From: UBA1765 sp045629945
GTDB lineage: Bacteria > Fibrobacterota > Fibrobacteria > Fibrobacterales > Fibrobacteraceae
Assembly (NCBI GenBank): GCA_045629945.1
Contig: JAZQSE010000027.1
Location: forward strand, 1-64,000
Length of the DNA: 64,000 bases
Reading direction: 5' to 3'
The notes below the pieces were generated by a model. It saw only the letters and a program-made list of their open reading frames with translations, did no database searches and was not told the DNA's origin. The first letter of the stretch is position 1. Every line of letters starts with the position of its first letter. The position numbers and the translations under genes were made by a program. Shown here one piece after another: positions 35,569 through 42,610 of this stretch.

Positions 35569-36996
35569 ATGGCTTCTAAAATTAAATCAGTTGTTGCTCG
35601 CCAGATTCTTGATTCTCGCGGCAATCCGTCTCTCGAAGTTGATGTTACTCTTGAAAACGGCGTTGTTGGTCACGCTGCAGTTCCAAGTGGTGCTTCCACT
35701 GGTGAACGCGAAGCTTGCGAACTCCGTGACGGTGATAAGAAGACTTATCTCGGAAAGGGTACACTCACTGCAGTAAAAAATGTCAACACAAAGATTGCAA
35801 AGAAACTCGTTGGCATGGACCCATCCAAGCAAACTGAAATTGATGATGCCATGATAGCTCTCGATGGTAACCGTATGCTCAAGAACAAACTTGGCGCAAA
35901 CGCAATCCTCGGTGTTTCTATGGCTGTATGCTGTGCTGCTGCAAATGATGCTAAGATGCCTCTTTATCAGTACATTGCAAAGCTTCATGGAACAGAAAAG
36001 CTCACTCTCCCATGCCCAATGTGTAACGTTATCAATGGTGGCGCTCACTCTTCTGCTCCAATTGATTTCCAAGAATTTATGATTGCTCCAGTTGGCGCAA
36101 AGACCTTCTCTAAGGGTCTCCAAATGGTTACAGAAATTTTCCATGCTCTTAAGGCTGTTCTTAAGGATGGTGGTTTCGATACAACTGTTGGTGATGAAGG
36201 TGGTTTCGCTCCTGGTGTTGCTATCAAGCCAGCAAAGAACAAGTTTGGTTATGAAATCAAGGGTGTAATGACTCTTGAAAAAGCTCTTGCTGCTTTGAAA
36301 ACCGCTACAGAAAAAGCTGGTTACAAGTTTGGCACAGATATCAAGATTGCTCTTGACGTTGCTTCTTCTGAATTCTGCGACAAGAACACCAAGAAGGGCA
36401 AACCAGAAACTTATACATTCAAGAAGAGCACTAAGAAAACTCTTAAGTCTGCTGACATGGTTAAGCTCTATGAAAAGCTCATCGACAAGTATGCAATCTT
36501 CTCCATTGAAGATGGTCTTGACGAAGCTGACTGGGCTGGCTGGAAGGTTATGACCGATAAGCTCGGAGCAAAGATTAACCTCGTTGGTGATGATTTGTTT
36601 GTAACTAACCCAACAATCTTTGATGAAGGTATCAAGGCTGGTATTGCTAACGCTATCCTTATCAAGGTAAACCAAGTTGGTTCTGTTTCTGAAACTCTTG
36701 CTGCTATCAAGCGTGCTCAAGTTGAAGGTTATGCTCCAGTTGTTTCTCACCGTTCTGGCGAAACAGAAGATACCTTTATTGCAGACCTCGCTGTTGGTAC
36801 AGCTGCTGGTCAAATCAAGACTGGTTCACTTTCTCGTACAGACCGCGTTTGCAAGTACAACCGTCTTCTCCGCATTGAAGAAGAACTTGGTAAAGCAGCA
36901 GTTTATGCTGGTGACCCACGCAAGGCTTGCAAGGCTGTAAAAGCTCCTGCTAAGAAAGCATGCGCTTGCAAAAAAGCTTGCAAAAAGAGCAAGTAA
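35569..36996 (+). CDS. eno: Enolase with Cys/Lys-rich C-terminal tail
   Basis: Enolase interconverts 2-phosphoglycerate and phosphoenolpyruvate. The 475-residue product is some 40 residues longer than usual. The core has RQILDSRGNPSLEVDV, the GGAHSSAPIDFQEFMI loop, VGDEGGFAP, SIEDGLDEADW, the catalytic-lysine strand ILIKVNQVGS and SHRSGETED. Extra length comes from a lysine-rich insertion at about 265-285 and a C-terminal tail with six cysteines (from RKACKAV onward). Its synonymous codon use resembles the ribosomal genes, fitting high expression. A possible promoter with TATATT lies about 48 bases upstream. Confidence 0.96.
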   Translation: MASKIKSVVARQILDSRGNPSLEVDVTLENGVVGHAAVPSGASTGEREACELRDGDKKTYLGKGTLTAVKNVNTKIAKKLVGMDPSKQTEIDDAMIALDGNRMLKNKLGANAILGVSMAVCCAAANDAKMPLYQYIAKLHGTEKLTLPCPMCNVINGGAHSSAPIDFQEFMIAPVGAKTFSKGLQMVTEIFHALKAVLKDGGFDTTVGDEGGFAPGVAIKPAKNKFGYEIKGVMTLEKALAALKTATEKAGYKFGTDIKIALDVASSEFCDKNTKKGKPETYTFKKSTKKTLKSADMVKLYEKLIDKYAIFSIEDGLDEADWAGWKVMTDKLGAKINLVGDDLFVTNPTIFDEGIKAGIANAILIKVNQVGSVSETLAAIKRAQVEGYAPVVSHRSGETEDTFIADLAVGTAAGQIKTGSLSRTDRVCKYNRLLRIEEELGKAAVYAGDPRKACKAVKAPAKKACACKKACKKSK

Positions 36997-37017
36997 TCTT
37001 TAGCTTTAAAGCAAATG

Positions 37018-37053
37018 AAAAGCGCAGACTCTTAAAGAGTCTGCGCTTTTTTT
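37018..37053 (+). terminator. Rho-independent terminator after eno
   Basis: A perfect 15-base stem (37018-37032 with 37036-37050) has a TAA loop and a T7 run ending at 37053. It lies 21 bases after the enolase stop. Its A-rich left side means it may also end transcription coming from the minus-strand array. Confidence 0.93.
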
Positions 37054-37092
37054 CATTCCTAGTTGTCAGATAAATATTTTTTTCAAATTTCC

Positions 37093-37630
37093 TTAATGTG
37101 TAGTCAATGAATCCGGGCATTCTCCAACAAGTAAAGCATCTATTTTGTATGTCAAAGTGGTGTCGTTAGAAGAATTTCCTTGGCAGACAAAATTTGTTTT
37201 CCAAAGTAAGTCAATTGATTTTCCAAAATAAGCTTCAACGTCTTTTTTTGATTTTAGGCCTGCGGCATAAAAGACTTGTTTTCCAACAATAGAACTGTCT
37301 AATCTTACCTTCGGTGGTTCAGGAATCGCCCCGATTTCTTTTTTTTTGTTTATCCAAGAACATGATGTCATAGAAAAGAAAGGGTAACTTTTCCCAGGCA
37401 AATTACGCAATGTATATGTTGGAGAAGTCCATACACCGCAATCACAAGAAACAGAATCCTTTAAAATCCATAATGGTTGCTCTTTTAAAACTTTAGCTCC
37501 TTTTATGTGAACAGTATAAGTATCGGCACAATTTTCATAACATTCATTTCCAAATTTAACGCACAATTCAACATAGGGCTCTTGGGCATAAATAAGACCG
37601 CAAAAAAAATAGAATGAAAAATTTATACAT
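37093..37630 (-). pseudogene. Secreted Cys-containing protein, frameshifted in an A8 tract
   Basis: Function unknown. The intact reading frame of 157 residues only has a poor TTG start at 37566. The same frame continues upstream through a signal peptide-like stretch ending LIYAQEP, while the natural ATG (37630, MYKFFILFF) is in another frame. With seven instead of eight A residues at 37602-37609, the two join into one protein with a perfect signal peptide. The mature part holds several cysteines and ends in ALLVGECPDSLTTH. It may be broken, phase-variable or affected by a sequencing error. Confidence 0.7.
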
Positions 37631-37637
37631 AAAGATA

Positions 37638-37805
37638 TTATTCCTGATTACATGAATTGGAAAACCAAATTAATTTTTGCTCCGCTACTTTATTTTCAAT
37701 ATTTATTCTTTCCTGACTGATGTTGTTTTTATCTTCATCATCCCAAGCATTTTGTAAATTCAGTAATTTTCGGTAAGAGTTTTTATCATGGGGTGCTTTT
37801 TTCAT
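37638..37805 (-). CDS. Small ORF (55 aa) overlapping the upstream secreted-protein gene
   Basis: The ATG at 37805 opens a 55-residue charged frame beginning MKKAPHDKNSYRKLLNLQNA. It overlaps the end of the 37786 gene by 20 bases and ends 7 bases before the frameshifted gene. A related 43-residue frame lies at the same place behind the paralogous gene at 39153. There is no signal peptide or known motif. Conservation of frame in both copies is the main support, but the start lies in a block copied almost unchanged. Confidence 0.45.
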   Translation of the reverse strand: MKKAPHDKNSYRKLLNLQNAWDDEDKNNISQERINIENKVAEQKLIWFSNSCNQE

Positions 37806-38382
37806 TTGCTTTGTTCTCTTTTAGCTCTTGCTTTTTTCGTTCTCTAATTGCTTTTAACTGTTCCTCGGTGCAGAAACCTGAAATGTAAATGGTATTGTCT
37901 CCAAAAATTTTTTGTCTTTGTTTTCCCATATCAAGATGGTATGTCCATTCCAATCGTTTTTTTGTTCCAAGAAGAGATTTTACGAACAAAGAATCTTTTG
38001 AAAGTATATAAAAATCTATTAGGTCATAAGGAGTTACTGTCCTATTATCTGAATATTTTCGACCTAAATAAAATCCAGCGCCACGTCCTTGCATGCCTCG
38101 AACAGGATTTATGATAATTTTATTTCTATCAAGATCTGGGAGGCTTACCCAAAAAAAAGAATGATCTGTAGTACTCTTAAAATTGATTGTAAATGTGATT
38201 TCGTTTTCCATTTTATAATAGGCTAATACATAAACACTATCCACCTCAAGCCATGAGATAGAATCCTTGTAAATGCAAAAATCGGCAAAAATAGGATCAT
38301 CATCAGATTTATTATCTGGATAATCGGCGGCATTGCAAAATGCAAACACAAACGCAATAAAAATGCACATTCTATAAATCAT
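37786..38382 (-). CDS. Secreted protein of unknown family, paralogue of 39153 gene
   Basis: The ATG at 38382 (MIYRMCIFIAF) follows a TTGGAG site, giving 198 residues with a signal peptide ending FCNAADYP. The mature part has beta-strand character and includes VTPYDLIDFYILSKDSLFV. It ends in a charged helix (EEQLKAIRERKKQELKENK). The protein is closely related to that at 39153 along its whole length. The last part is identical at the DNA level, whereas the middle diverges. I do not recognise the family. Confidence 0.75.
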   Translation of the reverse strand: MIYRMCIFIAFVFAFCNAADYPDNKSDDDPIFADFCIYKDSISWLEVDSVYVLAYYKMENEITFTINFKSTTDHSFFWVSLPDLDRNKIIINPVRGMQGRGAGFYLGRKYSDNRTVTPYDLIDFYILSKDSLFVKSLLGTKKRLEWTYHLDMGKQRQKIFGDNTIYISGFCTEEQLKAIRERKKQELKENKANEKSTP

Positions 38383-38485
38383 TTGGACATTCTCCAATTT
38401 AAGTAAAAAAGTAAGAAAAAAAGGTTAAGACACTTCATTCGTATAATCAGACAAGTCCTAATTTTTTTTGTTTAAAATTTTGTAT

Positions 38486-38986
38486 CTAATGTTTATCGAA
38501 ACAACGACCAATTATTTTTATGTTTAATGTTTTTGTAAATTTGTATGAGTGCTTTTCTCCTGATGACCTCATCGGATTTTTTCTTATTTCAAGAATAAAT
38601 CTTCCTTTAAGTTCACTTCCATTAATTAGTTCTTCACCGATTTCGCAATTATGAGAAACTTTCTCTGAAAGCTTTATTGTTTTCTTGTTTTCAAAATAAT
38701 CTTGAAGTTCTTCGCAAGTTTTGATATACCAAAGAGGCACGAGAGTATTGCAATTCCATTCTTTAGGAAAATCAATTTCATAGTTCACATCTAAATCAAC
38801 TTGAGGGTGCCATTTATCTTCGCATATTGTATATTTTGCAATTTCAGACAAAGGTAATTCAATATCTACATTATGTTTGATTTTTAAATCAAGAGATGCA
38901 TCTTTTGCCGGTTGAAAACAAAATTCGGCAATATTTTCCGCATAGCTCAAAACTATAAAAAATAGTATTGCGTAAAAATACTTCAT
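38486..38986 (-). CDS. Secreted Cys-containing protein of unknown function
   Basis: The 166-residue product has a signal peptide (residues 1-16, ending SYAEN), and the mature part holds six cysteines. It lies 54 bases after the 43-residue small ORF. In this duplicated layout it occupies the same place as the frameshifted gene at 37093. Shared features with that protein are an early CF or CV segment, a PLW motif, a short KTCEELQDYF-like helix and a C-terminal G-x-C. Distant homology is possible but not proven. Confidence 0.7.
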   Translation of the reverse strand: MKYFYAILFFIVLSYAENIAEFCFQPAKDASLDLKIKHNVDIELPLSEIAKYTICEDKWHPQVDLDVNYEIDFPKEWNCNTLVPLWYIKTCEELQDYFENKKTIKLSEKVSHNCEIGEELINGSELKGRFILEIRKNPMRSSGEKHSYKFTKTLNIKIIGRCFDKH

Positions 38987-39040
38987 TCTCGTTCCGATGA
39001 CTTAATGTTATTCACATTTGTAACTATTTTTAAATTCAAT

Positions 39041-39172
39041 TTATAAATCCATTAATGCTTCCGTTACGTTTATTCTATGCTCTGATATATTGTTAACGTC
39101 AAGGTCGTCCCAAGTATTATGTAAATTCAGTAATTTTCGGTAAGAGTTTTTATCATGGGGTGCTTTTTTCAT
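39041..39172 (-). CDS. Small ORF (43 aa) overlapping the upstream secreted-protein gene
   Basis: The ATG at 39172 opens a 43-residue frame starting MKKAPHDKNSYRKLLNLHNT. It is equivalent to the 55-residue frame at 37638, with several amino acid differences and an earlier stop. It overlaps the end of the 39153 gene by 20 bases. It could be a real coupled gene or a by-product of the copied gene end. Confidence 0.4.
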   Translation of the reverse strand: MKKAPHDKNSYRKLLNLHNTWDDLDVNNISEHRINVTEALMDL

Positions 39173-39791
39173 TTGCTTTGTTCTCTTTTAGCTCTTGCTT
39201 TTTTCGTTCTCTAATTGCTTTTAACTGTTCCTCGGTGCAGAAACCGGAAATGTAAATGGTATTATCTCCAGAAATTTTCTGTTTTTGTTTTCCCATTTCT
39301 AAGTGATACTCCCATGTCAGTCGGTTTGTTGTTTTGAAAAGAGAATTTACATATAAAGAATCTTTTTGGAGAAAGTAAAAATCAATCAAGTCATAAGGTT
39401 TTATAACTCTATTTCTATTACATTTTGCCTTAGGATATTTGCACAAATCCTTATTTTTTTCGCAAATATTACTATAAGAATAGCACTTTCCCCCTTGCGT
39501 TCCGCGAAAAAAATCTGTTCGTATTTTTTCTTGATTTAGATCCGGAAGTTTCGTTCCAAACATGGAGAAATGCATCGTACTTTCATAATCAATGATAATC
39601 GTAAAGTCATTTCGCATTTCATAATAAGATAATGTATAGACGTTATCTTCTTTAATCCAAGGAATCGTATCCTCGTAAAAACAAAAATAAGCAAAAATAG
39701 GATCATCCTCATCAGAATCTTTTTCTGGATAGTCACTAGCGTTGCAAAATGCAAACGCACATGCAATAAAAATGCACATTCTATAAATCAT
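39153..39791 (-). CDS. Secreted protein of unknown family, paralogue of 37786 gene
   Basis: By analogy with its paralogue the start is the ATG at 39791 (MIYRMCIFIAC), giving 212 residues with a signal peptide ending FCNASDYP. A start at 39779 is also possible. It is longer than the other copy because of a Cys- and Lys-rich insertion around NICEKNKDLCKYPKAKCNRN. The C-terminal helix is the same as in the paralogue. It overlaps the end of the 798-residue gene by 11 bases. Confidence 0.72.
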   Translation of the reverse strand: MIYRMCIFIACAFAFCNASDYPEKDSDEDDPIFAYFCFYEDTIPWIKEDNVYTLSYYEMRNDFTIIIDYESTMHFSMFGTKLPDLNQEKIRTDFFRGTQGGKCYSYSNICEKNKDLCKYPKAKCNRNRVIKPYDLIDFYFLQKDSLYVNSLFKTTNRLTWEYHLEMGKQKQKISGDNTIYISGFCTEEQLKAIRERKKQELKENKANEKSTP

Positions 39792-42177
39792 TTGGACAGA
39801 CATAATCGTTCCCAGGATATTCAAACGAGCCATATTTGCTATGATAACGTTCCGTAGCTTTCATGAAACGCAAATCGTACTCCTTTTGCATTTCATTTAA
39901 ATAAGGCTTTATCGCATCTTCTATAGCCGCATTTAACGCGCCTTTTTCGTTACAGGCTTCAACTTCAATTTCTACATACTTACTTTCATTAGAAAATTTA
40001 TTCGCAATGCATTGAAAGTCTGCCACATGGCCTTTTTCATGTTTTTCTACTGCGTCATGGTCTATTTGTGTTGTTACATAGCCGTCGGGAAAAACATAAC
40101 CAACATTCACGACGTAATAATCTATCCCTTTAAGCGTCATCTCTAGCCTTGCTCCGAGCTTCAACCATACCTTCTTGTATTCACATCTGTTTACCGAACA
40201 TGTTTCTTCCAAAAACTTATGATCTATTACATTGGGTGGGCTATAGCTCGGTTCTGCATCTGGACAAGTGATTCCCCCAATTTTTTGGCCATTTTCTATT
40301 ATGCCATAATCACTACGGAGAATTCCGCAATCTTGTCTTTTCAAAAGATTATGACTGGCTTTTCGGAGTTTTACCTCTTTATAAATTTTATCAATTGTTT
40401 GTTGCAACAGTTTCTTTTCGTTGTAATCATTCATTTTGCTATTAATTTTTTTGTAAAAAGGTTGCTGAGCAGATTTTATCCTGGAGATACTTCTACCTAA
40501 TGCATCGAAGTACCTTGCTGTATTCAACAAATCAATAGAATAGGCATTATCCTTTCCACTACTTTCATCATCATAATCCGCCGTTCTTTTCATTAAAGCA
40601 ATTCCATCTGGGCATTGTTCATCATTGTTTTTTTCTTCGAACGGATCGTTGCAATCCACTTCTTCGTACCACAAGCCAATATTGTGTGTTCCGAAGTTTT
40701 CGCCAGTCCAAAGCCAATTGTGGGAGCAATTGACATAGCTGTTCTCGGATTTACATCTGTAGCATTTCCCATTGTGAGCAATGCATGCTTGTTCTGGATT
40801 ATAAGGGGTGGTCTCCATCGGGAAGCCGGGACATTGCCCAATTCTATTGTTGTCTTTTCTTTCCCCACTTATGCAATCAATTTCCGTGAAGAAATATTTG
40901 TCTGGAGTATAAGGGTATATCCACATCCACTCTTCGTCGCATTCATCTGCACGACGCGCGGCATTGCATCTATAGCATTTGCCATTGCTTTCAAAGCAGG
41001 TGCTCTTTGGGTCGCTGGGAATGTAACCAAATGGGAGTGACTGACATAGACCAAATTCACTTGAGGAACTTGATTCTTCTGAAGATGAGGAACCTGCGTA
41101 ACTTGAAGAACTATAATAGGGTTCTTCGCCTGGTTCGCATGTTCCGACCACACACCAGCCGCGTTCAGAAAGTGTTGTGTCGTATTTTGCAATTCCCATA
41201 GATAGTGCGCAACTTTCAACAGAATCCGTTAAAGCCACTTCAACTTCATAGGAATAACCGAAACAATCCTCATCGTGTGGGAACCATTCCCCTCGGCAAT
41301 ATTCGTTCATTTTGTCAACAGAAGGAAAACGAGGGTTTGCTTGTAAAAAAGCTTGTTCAAGAGTGTGCGTGGTTATGTTTTCTGGTAAAGGACGATTCAT
41401 CCAAAAGAATGTATATCTTTTTCCATTTGTTGCCATAACATAAAGTGGCTGTGTAGCTTCATTGATTTCCATAATTTCTGTGTTAGAGAAATTTTTTACA
41501 CCCCAAGTATAACCGGTATTCCAATATTTATCAGAATGATAAATTTCAATAGAGGATTTTGTATAATCACAAGTTCCATTTTCTATTCCAGGGCACCAAT
41601 AAGCGTTTTGAAATCCACATAAAGGGACTTCGATGGGTTCATAACCTATGGGAACACCAAAATTTTCATAAATACATTTGAAAGAACCATCTTGATTGCA
41701 AGAACATGAGGTTACAGCAATTTTATCTGTATTATTCATGTGGGGTAATGCCGAATAGAGCGTTTGATGAACAGAAGGAATATTTTTTATTGGAGCATAG
41801 TAAGTTTCATTTATTTTGCAAGCATTTCCTTCGTAAACATATTCACTTGAAGAACTAATTATTATAGCTGATGAAGAACTAGTTTCGTAATAAATAGAAT
41901 CTACAGAAGCACTGCTGTAATGAATGTCGCAAGCCCCTTCGATACAATAACAGTTTTCGAAAATTTTATTTAAAAAGAAAGAATCATCACCTTTATTTTC
42001 TTTGTATTCTAAATGTAATTGAGAAAGAGAATTTTCCGCTGATTCTAAACTAGCATAACAAGGGCAGGAAAAACTTGATGAACTTGGAGTAATTTGTTGA
42101 AAAGAAGAACTTGTTTGAGCTAGCGCTGAGCTTGCTAGTACAAATAAAGTAATAATTGTGATTTTTAATTTATTCAT
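39781..42177 (-). CDS. Large Ser-linker secreted protein with HEKGH motif
   Basis: The 798-residue product has a signal peptide (residues 1-20, ending ALAQ) and Fibrobacter-style poly-Ser linkers at about 22-37, 95-112 and 355-375. Two Cys-rich repeats of about 65 residues (about 378-440 and 446-512) share a GKCYRC core and end in E-x-D-C. A helical region with LLQQTIDKIYKEVKLRK follows. The C-terminal domain contains HEKGHVADF at 713-721, a zinc metallopeptidase-type HExxH that resembles the DUF922 pattern. Function is unknown. It is the first gene of the array. Confidence 0.75.
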   Translation of the reverse strand: MNKLKITIITLFVLASSALAQTSSSFQQITPSSSSFSCPCYASLESAENSLSQLHLEYKENKGDDSFFLNKIFENCYCIEGACDIHYSSASVDSIYYETSSSSAIIISSSSEYVYEGNACKINETYYAPIKNIPSVHQTLYSALPHMNNTDKIAVTSCSCNQDGSFKCIYENFGVPIGYEPIEVPLCGFQNAYWCPGIENGTCDYTKSSIEIYHSDKYWNTGYTWGVKNFSNTEIMEINEATQPLYVMATNGKRYTFFWMNRPLPENITTHTLEQAFLQANPRFPSVDKMNEYCRGEWFPHDEDCFGYSYEVEVALTDSVESCALSMGIAKYDTTLSERGWCVVGTCEPGEEPYYSSSSYAGSSSSEESSSSSEFGLCQSLPFGYIPSDPKSTCFESNGKCYRCNAARRADECDEEWMWIYPYTPDKYFFTEIDCISGERKDNNRIGQCPGFPMETTPYNPEQACIAHNGKCYRCKSENSYVNCSHNWLWTGENFGTHNIGLWYEEVDCNDPFEEKNNDEQCPDGIALMKRTADYDDESSGKDNAYSIDLLNTARYFDALGRSISRIKSAQQPFYKKINSKMNDYNEKKLLQQTIDKIYKEVKLRKASHNLLKRQDCGILRSDYGIIENGQKIGGITCPDAEPSYSPPNVIDHKFLEETCSVNRCEYKKVWLKLGARLEMTLKGIDYYVVNVGYVFPDGYVTTQIDHDAVEKHEKGHVADFQCIANKFSNESKYVEIEVEACNEKGALNAAIEDAIKPYLNEMQKEYDLRFMKATERYHSKYGSFEYPGNDYVCPNDL

Positions 42178-42610
42178 AAAAGAGTGGAAAATCTATGTAA
42201 GAAAAATATAAGCGAACGCCCGTTGCAAGTCAATAAAGATTTTGTAAAAAAGGTTTAGGAATTTTCACGTCAAAAATGTCATTCTACTTTTTTATTTGCT
42301 AATGAATCCAGGCATTCTCCAACAAGTAAAGAAATTATTTTGTACGTTAAAGTGGTGTCGTTTGAACTATTGTCTTGCAAAAAATATTATTTCAAAAAAA
42401 GCTATGCAGAGATTTTGGCAATTTTGGGAAATAATTTTTTGGGCAAAGACTGGAATCTTTCATAGGGGAAAGTAAATATTTATAAACAAAAGTCTACTAA
42501 GCACTATTTTAAACACTTTTTTTCTTTAGTTAATTCATTTTTTCAAAAAAAAACATATATTGAACACGACTTTTCATATTGGCAGTTTTTGCCAGAATAA
42601 TGAGGATAAA
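42178..42610. other. Intergenic region between secreted-protein array and ABC operon
   Basis: The region must hold divergent promoters. A gene remnant lies at 42298-42385 (separate entry). On the plus strand, TATATT at 42556-42561 could be a -10 element 50 bases before the substrate-binding protein gene. Poly-T and poly-A runs at 42515-42553 could raise promoter strength, but I cannot place a -35 element. No other gene is seen. Confidence 0.4.
42298..42385 (-). pseudogene. Remnant of a 37093-like gene (3' end)
   Basis: About 85 bases match the 3' end of the frameshifted gene at 37093. Shared blocks include AATGAATCC and GGCATTCTCCAACAAGTAAA, with clear similarity up to about 42375. The homologue reads on the minus strand. 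No open frame or start remains, and the sequence past the match is unrelated. It is likely the residue of a third copy of the array's cassette. Confidence 0.7.

Noticed and set aside
35587..36813. 408-residue minus-strand open frame opposite eno
   Set aside because: It is long only because of biased codon use in the highly expressed enolase gene. It has no recognisable motif, and the plus strand is certain.
37093..37566. Intact 157-residue gene starting at TTG 37566
   Set aside because: It would lose the signal peptide that is plainly encoded upstream, and there is no ribosome-binding site. A frameshifted gene starting at 37630 explains the data better.
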